DNA of 64,000 nt, from assembly GCF_020819595.1 (NCBI RefSeq), contig NZ_JAJHNP010000009.1:62001-126000 (forward strand), written 5' to 3'. The position numbers and the translations under genes are program-made. Every line of letters begins with the position of its first letter. The first letter of the stretch is position 1. Source of the stretch: Streptomyces barringtoniae (GTDB taxonomy: Bacteria > Actinomycetota > Actinomycetes > Streptomycetales > Streptomycetaceae). Positions 26,148 through 38,563 of the stretch are shown in pieces. The notes beneath the pieces were generated by a model. The model had not been told where the DNA came from. It searched no databases and saw only the letters and a list, made by a program, of their open reading frames with translations.

Positions 26148-27785
26148 TCAGTACCGCGGATGCACCAGCGTCGACGCGGGCAGCCCGTCGATCCGGGTCC
26201 GTTCCGCCGCCCGCGCGTCCGCGGTCAGTTCCGCCTGCGTCAGGATGTGCGGCGGCCCGGGGATCAGGCGCAGCGGTGGTGGAACGGCCCCCGGGCTCGC
26301 CAGCAGGAAGGCCCAGTCGTGCGGGGTTCCGGGCGTGCCCGCCGAGCGGTCGGGGCCGGCCGGGAAGCCGGTGTCGTGGCCGAGGACCCGGTAGGCGGAA
26401 CCGGCGAAGCCCGCGGCGCGCAGGGTCGCGGCGACCGTCCAGAAGGCGCGGGGCCGGGTGGTGACCGAGCCGGCGTGGACGACGAGCCGGCCGCCGGGGG
26501 CGAGGACGCGGCGGGCGAGGCCGTAGAACTCCTGGGAGTACAGCTTGGTGCTGGCGGTGATGCCGGGGTCGGGGAGGTCGGCGATCACCACGTCGTACGC
26601 CGAGGGGCGTGCGCCGCGCAGCCAGCCGAGGGCGTCGGCGTAGGTGACGTGGACGCGGGGGTCGGCGTAGGCGTGGCCGTTGGCGGCGGCGAGGCCGGGG
26701 TCGTGGCGGGCCAGGCGGACCAGGCCGGGGTCGAGTTCGACGACGTCGACGCGGCGCACCGCCCCGTGGCGCAGCACCTCGCGGGCGGCCAGGCCGTCGC
26801 CGCCGCCGAGGATCAGCACGCGCGCGTGGCGGCCGCCGGACATGGCCGGGTGGACGAGGGCGTCGTGGTAGCGGCGTTCGTCGCGGCCGCCGACGCGGAG
26901 CCGGCCGTCCAGGAAGAGGTCGAGGGGCTTGCCGTCGGTGCCTCCGGCGAGGACGACCTCCTGGACGTCGGTCTGTTCGGCGACCCGGACGTCCTTGCCG
27001 TAGACGGCGTGCCGGGCGGCGCGTTCGAACTCGTCGGCGAGGGCCGCGGCGGAGGCGAGGACGCCGAGGACGGCGAGGCCGACGAGGAGCAGGGTCCAGC
27101 GGGCCCGGCGGGTGAGGTCGCGGCGGAAGAGGCCGAGGACGAGGGCGCCGCCGGCCACGACGTTGACCGTGCCGGTGAGCAGCGCACCCGTCAACTGGCC
27201 CAGGACGGGCAGGAGGAGGAAGGGAAAGGCCAGGCCGCCGACCAGCGCCCCGACGTAGTCCGCCGCGAACAGGTCGGCCACCGCCCCGCCCGCGTCCTGG
27301 TGGCGGATGCGCTGGATGAGCTCCATCAGCAGCGGCACCTCGGCGCCGATGAGCAGGCCGATGGCGAGGGAGAACGCGACCAGGAGGCAGCGCGGGCCCT
27401 CGCCCCACAGCCCGCCCCAGCCGCCGGTCCACGCGAAGACGGCGTACAGGGCCATCGCGCTGCACCCGCCGATCAGCGCGAGGGCGGTCTCGATGGCGCC
27501 GAAGCCGGCCGCCGCGTGCCAGCGCAGCCGCTTGGCGCCGAGGGAGCCGATGCCCATCGCGAACACCATCACGGACAGCACGACGGAGGCCTGGGTGACG
27601 GAGTCCCCCATCAAGTACGAGGCGAATGCGACGAGTTCGAGTTCGTAGACGAGTCCGCAGGCCGCGCAGACGAAGACGCACACGAGGACCAGGAACCGCC
27701 CGGTGCCGGGCCGGACGGGCAGCCGGGCGGGGGCTGTCCAGGACGGCGGGCAACGCGGGGGCGCGGGAGCGTGCGGTTCGATCAC
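26148..27785 (-). CDS. membrane-anchored spermidine synthase-like protein
   Basis: A 545-residue fusion of an N-terminal membrane domain of seven or eight helices (VLVCVFVCAACGLVYELELVA; GLVYE is typical) with a C-terminal aminopropyltransferase-type Rossmann domain. The latter has HARVLILGGGDGLAAREVLRH for cofactor binding and the acidic active-site stretch DVVIADLPDPG, followed by KLYSQEFYGLARRVLAPGG. The layout is that of bacterial polytopic SpeE homologues. The activity may be aminopropyl or methyl transfer and cannot be settled from sequence. Probably co-transcribed with the DUF2617 gene, whose end lies 104 bases upstream. Confidence 0.85.
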   Translation of the reverse strand: MIEPHAPAPPRCPPSWTAPARLPVRPGTGRFLVLVCVFVCAACGLVYELELVAFASYLMGDSVTQASVVLSVMVFAMGIGSLGAKRLRWHAAAGFGAIETALALIGGCSAMALYAVFAWTGGWGGLWGEGPRCLLVAFSLAIGLLIGAEVPLLMELIQRIRHQDAGGAVADLFAADYVGALVGGLAFPFLLLPVLGQLTGALLTGTVNVVAGGALVLGLFRRDLTRRARWTLLLVGLAVLGVLASAAALADEFERAARHAVYGKDVRVAEQTDVQEVVLAGGTDGKPLDLFLDGRLRVGGRDERRYHDALVHPAMSGGRHARVLILGGGDGLAAREVLRHGAVRRVDVVELDPGLVRLARHDPGLAAANGHAYADPRVHVTYADALGWLRGARPSAYDVVIADLPDPGITASTKLYSQEFYGLARRVLAPGGRLVVHAGSVTTRPRAFWTVAATLRAAGFAGSAYRVLGHDTGFPAGPDRSAGTPGTPHDWAFLLASPGAVPPPLRLIPGPPHILTQAELTADARAAERTRIDGLPASTLVHPRY

Positions 27786-27889
27786 TCTGCGACGTTACGT
27801 CACACGCGCGGTACGCTTCGTCACCCACACGTGTGGATCTGGGGGCAGTTGACGTCTGGGGGGTTTATCTCCGCGCGGGCGCGCTCAGC

Positions 27890-28408
27890 TCAGGTGTGCG
27901 GTCTGCCCCGCATCCCGACCCGGGTCCGGGTCGCCACCAACTGCCCGTCCTGCGGGTAGGCGTGCCAGGTGCGCCAGTGCACCTGGCCCTCGTGGCGCTG
28001 GGCGAGCATCGCGGTGAAGGCGTGCGGGCTGCCGGGGAAGACGCCGGCGAGGCCGTGCGGATGGTCGGAGACGAGGGCGAGCAACTCCTGGGCGCGGCCC
28101 GCGAACGAGCCGGGTGTGAGCACCTCGACGCGCGCGGCGAACTCGTACTCCCAGTCGCCGACGCGCTTGGCGACGCCGAGCGGCAGCGGGGTGCTGGAGC
28201 CGGGGATGCAGGCCACCGTCTCCGAACAGCCGCCGCGCTCCTCGTCCAGCAGCACCTGGTGGGAGGCGCCGAGGAGTCTCAACTGGAGCTTCGCGCCGAC
28301 GAGTTCCAGATCCAGGGTGGCCAGCGCCGGCAGCGGCTCGCGTCCTAGGGCCCAGGCCAGGTCGGCAGCCCGCGTATCGGTGTAGGAGGTGTTCAGGGTC
28401 GTGAGCAT
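27890..28408 (-). CDS. DUF2617 protein
   Basis: A 172-residue actinobacterial protein of unknown function. It starts MLTTLNTSYTDTRAADLAWALG, contains LELVGAKLQLRLLGASHQVLL and CIPGSSTPLPLGVAKRVGDWEYEF, and ends with HAFTAMLAQRHEGQVHWRTWHAYPQ. The start is fixed by the conserved-looking N-terminus. It is followed on the same strand by the spermidine synthase-like gene. Confidence 0.78.
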   Translation of the reverse strand: MLTTLNTSYTDTRAADLAWALGREPLPALATLDLELVGAKLQLRLLGASHQVLLDEERGGCSETVACIPGSSTPLPLGVAKRVGDWEYEFAARVEVLTPGSFAGRAQELLALVSDHPHGLAGVFPGSPHAFTAMLAQRHEGQVHWRTWHAYPQDGQLVATRTRVGMRGRPHT

Positions 28409-28727
28409 GGATCGGCTCCGCTAACACGCGATGACGGGGAGATCGGCCATGTCAGCCCAGCCGGCTCGGCCGGGGCGGGAGTCTCAGTGAGGTTCCGAGG
28501 GGCTGCGTTGGCGGTTTAGAGGGAATCATGAACGGAGGCGCCCCCACAGCGTTTTTACCCAACTTCGCCGGGTTTCCATCCCTCAGGGGGCTCCACAGCT
28601 CAACTGTTCAACTACGGCGTACGCCGGGCGCTGAAAACCAACGGCGAGCGCCCGCCGGTCGTCCTGCCCGGCGGGCGCTCGCATGCGGCCCGGATACGGC
28701 TCCCCCGACGAGCTCGGCTGCCCCGTG
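28409..28727. other. intergenic with terminator
   Basis: Contains the upstream region of the DUF2617 gene and the terminator of the Cys-rich gene at 28646-28680. No further coding frame seen. Confidence 0.5.
28646..28680 (-). terminator. terminator of Cys/Gly-repeat gene
   Basis: Perfect 13-bp stem GAGCGCCCGCCGG / CCGGCGGGCGCTC with a 9-base loop, 47 bases past the stop. Confidence 0.75.
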
Positions 28728-29081
28728 TCAGCTGCCTCCCCCGCATCCTCCCCCGCCGCCGCACGACGAACCCCCGCCGCAGGACGAACCGCCGCCGCAG
28801 GACGAGCCCCCGCCGCAGGAGGAGTGACCTCCGCAGGAGTGGCCGCCGTGGTGGCCCCCGTGGTGCCCGCCCGACGAGCCGGAGTCGACGCCGCCCGCCC
28901 ACCAGCTGCCGCTGCCGTCGTACGACGAGGACGAGGACGACGAGCGGTACGACCGGGACCGGCCGCGGCCGCTCTTGCCGAGCGACACCTTGCGCTGCCG
29001 GTTCCCGGACCGGGCCCCCGCCAGCGCCGTGACCGTCACGAACGCGGCCACCACCAGCACGAAGATGATGCCGACGACCAT
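28728..29081 (-). CDS. small membrane-anchored Cys/Gly-repeat protein
   Basis: A 117-residue protein: one N-terminal membrane helix (VVGIIFVLVVAAFVTVTALAG), a basic Ser/Arg segment, a run of Ser and Tyr, His-Gly repeats (HHGGHHGGH), then five to six tandem S-C-G-G-G units to the C-terminus. The His and Cys clusters suggest metal binding or cross-linking outside the membrane, but no enzyme fold is visible. AAGGAGG lies 7 bases before ATG 29081, an excellent ribosome site, which with its own terminator argues the gene is real. Divergent from the aminotransferase. Family not named. Confidence 0.72.
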   Translation of the reverse strand: MVVGIIFVLVVAAFVTVTALAGARSGNRQRKVSLGKSGRGRSRSYRSSSSSSSYDGSGSWWAGGVDSGSSGGHHGGHHGGHSCGGHSSCGGGSSCGGGSSCGGGSSCGGGGGCGGGS

Positions 29082-29207
29082 GGCGTCACCCTCCTTCCCA
29101 TCCCCCTGGGCGGCCCCCGTGGACCGCGGTGACCGGCAGATGCCCGGCCGTCCCGGGGCTCAAAGCGGAGTTGAGGAAGTCCAGAGCTTGGGCGCAGGAT
29201 GGCCGCC

Positions 29208-30383
<1,176 letters not shown>

Positions 30384-30390
30384 GCCCTGT

Positions 30391-30410
30391 CCGGGGGCTG
30401 TCGCCCCCGG
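30391..30410 (+). terminator. aminotransferase terminator
   Basis: CCGGGGGC-TGTC-GCCCCCGG, perfect 8-bp stem 7 bases past the stop. It begins exactly at the end of the 443-bp repeat, so copy 2 lacks it. Confidence 0.7.
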
Positions 30411-30417
30411 ACTCATC

Positions 30418-30449
30418 GGCGCCGAAGAAGGATCATCGCTTTCGGCGCC
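30418..30449 (-). terminator. hairpin after HEAT-like gene
   Basis: GGCGCCGAA / TTCGGCGCC, perfect 9-bp stem, 8 bases past the stop of the minus-strand gene. Confidence 0.65.
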
Positions 30450-30456
30450 TAGTTGA

Positions 30457-31638
30457 TCACTTCCTTCTGAACCGCAGGGGATTGCTCACCGCCTCGCGCG
30501 CCTTGAACCGGGCCAGACGGCCGATCCTGTCATCGGCCGCCAGCTCGGTCAGCAACTGCTTGCCGGACGGATTCCCCAGCCGATCCAGGGCTTTGGCCGC
30601 ATCGACCCGGTCGCCGCCCTTCCTGCCTGTGTCAGATGCCAGAACGAACAGGACATTGGCTCCGCGGGAATCACCGAGCCGGCCCAGTGCCTCAGCAGCC
30701 TGGATACGCTGCGGGTCTGCGATCCGGGGAGCCGATGCAAGGGCATGGAGGGCGGCGATCCCACGTGGGTCACCCGCCTCATCGAGCAGCTGGGCGGCAC
30801 GAATCCGGGAGCCGACGTCGAATGCCGGGTCCGAGGCCAGGGTCGCAAGCGTGTCGGGACCGCGTGCATCCCCCATATCCGTCAGTGCCAGGGCGGCATC
30901 GACCCGATGCGAGTTCTCCAGTTGCCGCGACCGCGCGAGCGACTCAAGGAGATCGGCGCCGCGAGGATCACCGAGTTCGGCGAGGACGCGCGCCGCCGCG
31001 ATACGGTGTCCCGCTGCCAGCGTAGAGGCGATGGCGAGCGCGCGGAGCGCATCGCCGCCGCGTGGGTCACCGAACCGCGCCAGAGCCGCAGCGGCCTCGA
31101 TGCGATGAGCACCGTCGATGCCTGGGCCGGCAGCAAGCGTGTTCAACGCGTCCGCCCCCCGCGGGTCAGCGGATTCCATGAGGAAGGATGCGGCCCGAAT
31201 GCGCTGGGCGGCAGGCAATCCGTCCAGGGCGGCGAGGCCGGCGAGAAGGTCGGCGCCACGGGGATCCCCGAGGCCCTGCAGCGTACGAGCCGCCTCAACC
31301 CTGTGTTCTGCGGTCAGGGTTGCGTCGGCTGCAAGCCCCGCCCACGCGTCCCGCGCCCAGGGGTCACGCAGGCGGGTGAGTTCATTCGCCGCCCCGACTC
31401 GGTACACGTCCTCCAATCGCTGCTCCACGGTCAGCGCGCACAGCACGTCCCGGCCACGCGACGGAGCGAACCGCGTCAACTCCGTGGCTGCGCGGAGCCG
31501 CTGTCCGCCTCCGAACCGATCGTCCGCCGCCTGGGCATCGAGGAGGGCCGTGCCCCGACCGTCACCGCATTCCGCCAGTGCCACCGCTGCTGTCACCCTG
31601 TTGCTGTCCGGCAGGTTCGGGTCAGTGGCCAGATGCAT
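30457..31638 (-). CDS. HEAT-like 33-residue repeat protein, probably truncated at N-terminus
   Basis: A 393-residue solenoid made almost entirely of about eleven tandem 33-residue units with consensus DPRGADxLxxLAxxxxLxxxxRIxAAxxLxxLG. The last unit ends in a basic tail (NPLRFRRK). The protein starts inside a repeat, an in-frame stop lies 18 bases before ATG 31638, and no ribosome site is present, so it may be the surviving C-terminal part of a larger protein whose effector domain has been lost. Such repeats usually bind proteins or peptides. It lies wholly inside the segment bracketed by the 443-bp repeats. Confidence 0.7.
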   Translation of the reverse strand: MHLATDPNLPDSNRVTAAVALAECGDGRGTALLDAQAADDRFGGGQRLRAATELTRFAPSRGRDVLCALTVEQRLEDVYRVGAANELTRLRDPWARDAWAGLAADATLTAEHRVEAARTLQGLGDPRGADLLAGLAALDGLPAAQRIRAASFLMESADPRGADALNTLAAGPGIDGAHRIEAAAALARFGDPRGGDALRALAIASTLAAGHRIAAARVLAELGDPRGADLLESLARSRQLENSHRVDAALALTDMGDARGPDTLATLASDPAFDVGSRIRAAQLLDEAGDPRGIAALHALASAPRIADPQRIQAAEALGRLGDSRGANVLFVLASDTGRKGGDRVDAAKALDRLGNPSGKQLLTELAADDRIGRLARFKAREAVSNPLRFRRK

Positions 31639-32043
31639 CGCCGATACCGAAAGTCACAATTCCGGACGCCCTACTTGCGGGTATCTCGTCGATGAGGGTA
31701 GCGACGTGGCACAGCCGGGGTTATTCGGTGTCCTTCGGGTGTCGCGGGGAAGCGTACACAAGGATCACAGTCGGCCGGCGGTTCCAGTTGGCCACGACAG
31801 CGGGTCTGCGCGAAGGGCTTCCAGGCAGCGATGCGCGTAACGCCCCACCTGTCCGAAGCAGTCCCTGCCGTGCCACGCTACCGCCGCACCACGGCCGTGG
31901 ACTCTGCCGAGGACGAGCAGCCCGCTGCCTCGGGGCGGTACGTGGGCAGTCACCCCCGCCGACCACGGCCCGTCGCGCCCGCCCCGGAACGACCACGTCC
32001 GACGAGAGCCGTGCCAAGGGCACGGCCACACCGGGAGCCTTCG
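31639..32043. other. about 400 bp without a supported gene
   Basis: Between the HEAT-like gene and the second Uma2 gene. Both strands have open stretches of under 105 codons but with erratic composition. It may hold the decayed N-terminal part of the HEAT-like gene; nothing specific is recognised. Confidence 0.4.
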
Positions 32044-32598
32044 TCAGCGGGCGTCCGCCTCGGGCTCCGGACGCGGGAGCTCGTCGAGGTCGAGGGTGAA
32101 AGTGCGACCGTCAGCCAGCGGGATGGGGAGCTTGCCCGTGCCGTACTTGTGGGTGTGCGCCGCGATGTAACCGGTGCCGGTCGGCTGGGTGTGGAGGACG
32201 ACTTCCTGGGCGTAGGGGTCCACCACCAGGTAGATCGGGATGCCGTAGCGGCCGTACTTCGCGGTGCAGTCGTCGTAGTCCTTGCGTGCGGAGGACGTCG
32301 AGACGACCTCGGAGATCAGCAGGACGTCCTCGAAGCTGTAGCGCTTGCCCGACCGGCGGGCGTCCTCACGAAGGATCGCCAGATCGGGGGCGGAATTCTC
32401 GTCAGCGGGGAAGTCGATGTAGACGTCGGAGGTGACCTTCGCGTGACGGCCGAGGGCGAGAGCGGAGTCGATCTGCATCGATCGGATGGTGCTGGAGTGC
32501 TCTTCGCTCTGCGGCGTCATGATCACCTTTCCGTCGGCCCCGAACAGGACCGTGTACCCCTCGGGGAACTCGGTGTGCACGATCGCGTCGACGCTCAT
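32044..32598 (-). CDS. Uma2-family (DUF820) endonuclease-like protein
   Basis: A 184-residue Uma2 protein. Core motifs are EGYTVLFGADGKVIMTP, then the acidic-rich PADENSAPDLAILRED, VLLISEVVSTSSARKDY and KYGRYGIPIYLVVDP, spaced as in the PD-(D/E)XK-like fold. ATG 32598 has GGAAGGAG 6 bases upstream. It is distinct from the Uma2 gene at 8456-9052. Lying inside the duplicated-end segment, it looks like accessory cargo. Biological role unknown for the family. Confidence 0.85.
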   Translation of the reverse strand: MSVDAIVHTEFPEGYTVLFGADGKVIMTPQSEEHSSTIRSMQIDSALALGRHAKVTSDVYIDFPADENSAPDLAILREDARRSGKRYSFEDVLLISEVVSTSSARKDYDDCTAKYGRYGIPIYLVVDPYAQEVVLHTQPTGTGYIAAHTHKYGTGKLPIPLADGRTFTLDLDELPRPEPEADAR

Positions 32599-32856
32599 GG
32601 ACGGCTCCTTCCCGTGTGTGGTCAGGATACGGCGGACAGCGCCTGGCCATCGAGCCTGGCGGTACGGCTGCGAGAACGGTCGGAGCAGGTTCTGCGGTCA
32701 GCCCGGCTCCGCCGTCCAGCGGAAGAGCACCAGGGCAAGCACAGGTGTCCTCGGGCATACGTCGTGGGGCACGAGCCGCAGCCGGCTCACCAGCGTCGCT
32801 GAACGTCCCTCCGGTGGGCGTACGGCACGACGTGCGAATAGATGTACGAATGAGGA

Positions 32857-33288
32857 GTCGGCTGGGTGACGGCCGCGCCGGAGCTGGTGACCGCGGTCCG
32901 CTCGGTGAAGCAGTTCCTGACGTACGTCTCCTCCGGCCCCTTCCAGTACGCGGTGGCGGAGGCCCTGGCTCTCCCGGACGCGTACTTCGAGGCGTACCGC
33001 GCCGGCATGCTGGCCAAGCGGGACATCCTGGCGGCCGGTCTGACGGAGGCCGGTTTCGAGGTCTTCAAGCCGGCCGGCACCTACTTCATCACGACCGACA
33101 TCCGCCCCCTGGGCGAGAAGGACGGCTTCGCCTTCTGCCGGGCCCTGCCGGAGCGGGCGGGCGTGGTGGCCATTCCCAACGCGGTCTTCTACGACGACCG
33201 CGATGCGGGAGCGCCGTTCGTGCGGTTCGCCTTCTGCAAGCGCGAGGAGGTCCTGCGGGAGGCGGCGGAGCGGCTGCGGCGCATGTGA
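32857..33288 (+). pseudogene. aminotransferase 3' fragment
   Basis: Encodes the C-terminal 143 residues of the aminotransferase at 29208-30383 (VGWVTAAPELVTAV to ERLRRM). It lacks the whole N-terminal domain and the Schiff-base lysine, and an in-frame TGA lies at 32851-32853. GTG 32866 could serve as a start, but an active product is not possible. High identity to the intact gene shows the duplication is recent or held by gene conversion. Confidence 0.92.
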
Positions 33289-33299
33289 GCCCTGTCCGG
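32857..33299 (+). repeat. 443-bp direct repeat, copy 2
   Basis: Near-identical to 29952-30394. Homology starts abruptly at the codon after the PLP-lysine motif and stops 11 bases past the stop codon. Confidence 0.95.
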
Positions 33300-33834
33300 C
33301 AGGTAGGCACCGCCCGGCATGCACGAGGTCGCCGCGGGCGCGGAGTCACACCCCGACCGCGCCGTCGATCCGTTCGCGGATCAGGTCGGCGTGTCCGTTG
33401 TGACGGGCGTACTCCTCGATCATGTGGATGAGGACCCGCGCAGGGAGACCGGGCCCCGCCAGGGGTCGTGGTCCTCGATGCCGCGAGGACGGGGACACGG
33501 AACGCAGGGCCGACTCCGGCCCCAGTCCGGAGCACTTCGGCGGTCGGGAATCTTCATGCCCACATCATGTGCAGCGGGTGACCGCCCCCGGAACCCGCGC
33601 CGGATGCCGGAATTGGGCGCGGACCGGCACGGCCGGGGCCGGTGAACGGGGCGGGCGGAGCGGCGGTGGCAGGCGCCTCGCCGCCGAAGCCCCGAAGCCC
33701 CGAGCCTCCGTGCACAGGGTCCCGCGCCCCGCCCCCCTTCGGGACTCCCGACGTACTCGACACAGGTGAACCCACCCCGCACTCGGCCGTCACCTGCTCG
33801 CATCCGCGGCCCCGCCCTTGCAGGGTGCTCAGAT
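33300..33834. other. region with gene remnants
   Basis: Apart from the DinB-like fragment at its left end, no intact gene is seen. Minus-strand frames are short and broken; the right end holds the upstream region of the mannosyltransferase gene. Confidence 0.45.
33346..33480 (-). pseudogene. DinB / DUF664 gene, 3' remnant
   Basis: The minus strand reads VLIHMIEEYARHNGHADLIR then ERIDGAVG and a stop at 33346-33348, the C-terminal signature of the DUF664 branch of the DinB fold (mycothiol-dependent-enzyme-like proteins). About 20 codons upstream, matching sequence (EDHDPWRGPVSLR) is in another frame, so a frameshift lies near 33433-33445, and the rest of the gene is missing. It directly follows copy 2 of the repeat, suggesting that the rearrangement damaged it. 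Confidence 0.65.
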
Positions 33835-35028
33835 GTGACCCACGCCAGTACCACCCTCGCCACGCCCGTAGCCGCGCCCGCGCCGGCGCCACGCGCACGG
33901 ACCGGGCCGTCACTCGTGCGAGCGAGCGGGGTCGCCGTGGGCCTCTTCCTCGGCGTCCGGCTCACCGGGGTGGCCGTGCTCGCCCTCGTCGCGCATGTCG
34001 CCGGCCGGCACCCGGTGACCCTGCTCGCCCGGTCCTGGGACTCGGTCTGGTACCTGGGCATCGCCGCGCACGGCTACGGTCACGACCTGCCCTCCTCCGA
34101 CCCGTACCCGCACAGCGACCTGGCGTTCTTCCCGCTGTATCCGGCGCTGCTGCGGGCGGTGACCGCGCTGGCGCCCGTCGGCGGTGGCGCCGCCGGGCTG
34201 CTGATCTCGTGGACCGCGGCCGCGCTGGCCGCCGCCGGGATCCATGCGGTCGGCTCCCGGCTGCACGGGCGGGCCACCGGTATGGCGCTGGTGCTGCTGT
34301 GGGGGCTGCTGCCGCACGCGGTGGTGCTGTCGATGGCGTACACCGAGCCGGTGCTGTCCGCGTTCGCGGCCTGGGCGCTGTACGCGCTGCTGGCCGGGAA
34401 CTGGCTGTGGGCGGGCGCGCTCGCGGCGCTCGCGGGGCTGGCCCGGCCGAACGGGCTCGCGGTGGCCGCCGCGGTGCTGGCCGCGGCCGCGGCCGAGGTG
34501 TGGCGGCGGCGCGGAAAGGTTTCCCACAGGCTGTGGACGGGCGCGGCGCTCGCCCCGCTGGGCTGGACGGCGTACGTGCTGTGGGTCGGGCGGCGGAAGG
34601 GGGATCTGCTCGGCGGCTATTTCGAGGTGCAGCGGCTGTGGGGGTCGACGTTCGACTTCGGGTACGGCTCGCTGCAGTTCCTGCGCGAGGTGCTGCTGCA
34701 CGGCAGCCGGTTCGTGTTCCCGATGGCGCTGGTCCTGGTCGCGGCGGCGACGGTGCTGTACGCGCTGCTGCTCCTGGACCGCGCCCCGCTGCCGCTGCTC
34801 GTCCACAGCGGGGTGCTGCTGCTGATCGCGCTCGGCGGGTCGGGCTTCTTCGAGTCCAAGCCGCGGTTCCTGCTGCCGGCGTTCCCGCTGCTGCTGCCGC
34901 TGGCGCAGGGGCTGGCACGCACGGCGAAAGCCCGGCCCTGGCACGCGACCGTGCTGGTCGCGACCCTGGCCGGGCTCAGCTATGTCTACGGCGCGTACCT
35001 GGTGGTGTACGCGCAGGCACCGCTGTAG
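33835..35028 (+). CDS. PIG-V-like membrane mannosyltransferase
   Basis: A 397-residue polytopic protein. After a Pro/Ala tail come about eleven membrane segments. The first extracytoplasmic loop carries LARSWDSVWYLGIAAHGYGHDLP and SDLAFFPLYPALLRAV, the W-D-x-x-W-Y and FFPLYP motifs of the PIG-V / GT-C group that uses polyprenyl-phosphate mannose. YTEPVLSAFAAWALYALL and FESKPRFLLPAFPLLLPLA are further family features. GTG 33835 starts just after the open frame loses Arg/Pro-rich noise. Likely acceptor is a cell-envelope glycolipid or protein; not determinable here. Confidence 0.8.
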   Translation: MTHASTTLATPVAAPAPAPRARTGPSLVRASGVAVGLFLGVRLTGVAVLALVAHVAGRHPVTLLARSWDSVWYLGIAAHGYGHDLPSSDPYPHSDLAFFPLYPALLRAVTALAPVGGGAAGLLISWTAAALAAAGIHAVGSRLHGRATGMALVLLWGLLPHAVVLSMAYTEPVLSAFAAWALYALLAGNWLWAGALAALAGLARPNGLAVAAAVLAAAAAEVWRRRGKVSHRLWTGAALAPLGWTAYVLWVGRRKGDLLGGYFEVQRLWGSTFDFGYGSLQFLREVLLHGSRFVFPMALVLVAAATVLYALLLLDRAPLPLLVHSGVLLLIALGGSGFFESKPRFLLPAFPLLLPLAQGLARTAKARPWHATVLVATLAGLSYVYGAYLVVYAQAPL

Positions 35029-35035
35029 AGCGGGG

Positions 35036-35566
35036 TTACTCGTCCTCGCCCTCGGGCTTGTCCGCCTCGTTGACCTCCTGCTCCAGGCCGAGCTGCTCGA
35101 CGAGCCACCGGTCGAACTCGATCGCAGCCCGCACCCAGCTGACGGTCGAGGAGACGAAGTGGTTGATGTCGACGCCCGTGCCGATCAGCATCTGGGCCTC
35201 GCCGATCAGACGGACGGTGCCGTCGTCGTGGGTGTGGGTGTACACCTTGGGCCACAGGGTGCGGCGGTTCCAGTCGTCGACGGACTCCAGCAGCTGCGGC
35301 TTCTCGTCGATCTTGTGGGGGCGGTCGTAGAACGTCCGCACCGAGAAGACCGCCTGCTCGGCCTCTCCCCGGAACATGAAGTACGTGCGGAACTGCTCCC
35401 ACGGAGCGGCGAGGTCACCCTCCTCGTCGACGACGTACTTCAGCTCCATCTGGTCGAGGAGCTGCTTCACAAGATCCTGATCCGGGACGACGGGGCCCGC
35501 CGGTCCTTGGGGCTGCGGTTCGGGCTGGCCCCCGAAGTTCGGAATCGAGGACGGGTCGATGCTCAC
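35036..35566 (-). CDS. YbjN-domain protein
   Basis: A 176-residue cytoplasmic protein with the YbjN / type III secretion chaperone-like fold: LVKQLLDQMELKYVVDEEGD, FRTYFMFRGEAEQAVFSVR, then WNRRTLWPKVYTHTHDDG and a C-terminal helix region with DINHFVSSTVSWVRAAIEF. The tail is acidic. GTG 35566 (MSIDPSSIPNF) follows AAGGGAAA. The family is linked to stress responses in other bacteria without a defined activity. Convergent with the mannosyltransferase gene. Confidence 0.8.
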   Translation of the reverse strand: MSIDPSSIPNFGGQPEPQPQGPAGPVVPDQDLVKQLLDQMELKYVVDEEGDLAAPWEQFRTYFMFRGEAEQAVFSVRTFYDRPHKIDEKPQLLESVDDWNRRTLWPKVYTHTHDDGTVRLIGEAQMLIGTGVDINHFVSSTVSWVRAAIEFDRWLVEQLGLEQEVNEADKPEGEDE

Positions 35567-35634
35567 CGTGAATTTCCCTTCATGCGGATTCCGCCATCCT
35601 CCCCCATGCGGGGAGGGGGGTGGCAAGCCCTGGC

Positions 35635-35665
35635 GGATCCTGTCAGCCTTTGGCCGACAGGATCC
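35635..35665. terminator. perfect inverted repeat between clpB and YbjN genes
   Basis: GGATCCTGTC / GACAGGATCC, perfect 10-bp arms with 11-base loop. It could end clpB transcription (156 bases past the stop) or be an operator for the YbjN gene. Confidence 0.5.
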
Positions 35666-35820
35666 GGCTGGTCGGGTGGCCGGCCGGTGGACGGGTGAGG
35701 GCCGGCATGGCGGGGCGGGCGCCGGAAAAGCGGGCTCCGGTCGTGGTGACCGCGGCGCATTTCCCGTACGAGGGCCCGGTCCGGACCCCCGTACGGTTCC
35801 CGGCGTTCACCGTGTGGGCG

Positions 35821-38418
<2,598 letters not shown>

Positions 38419-38477
38419 GTTGTCCGTTCTCCTCCTCGGCCGCACTCTCCACTGCTGACTTAGACAGCGTACACAAA

Positions 38478-38498
38478 GTTGAGTCTATTCCGCTCAAG
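38478..38498 (-). promoter_or_regulatory. HAIR operator (HspR site) of clpB
   Basis: GTTGAGT-N7-GCTCAAG on the plus strand, two symmetric departures from the consensus CTTGAGT-N7-ACTCAAG, at the correct place upstream of clpB. Confidence 0.8.
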
Positions 38499-38563
38499 GT
38501 AGAAGGGAAGCCTTGCGGGGACCAGGCCGCGGGGACCCGTTCGCCGGGGACTAGGTTGCGGTC

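Noticed and set aside
31721..32029. 102-codon minus-strand frame next to the Uma2 gene
   Set aside because: Arg/Pro/Ala-rich, no start signal, no motif; possibly decayed sequence only.
32698..33324. 208-codon minus-strand frame through repeat copy 2
   Set aside because: Antisense of the duplicated aminotransferase end; the same shadow frame exists over copy 1.
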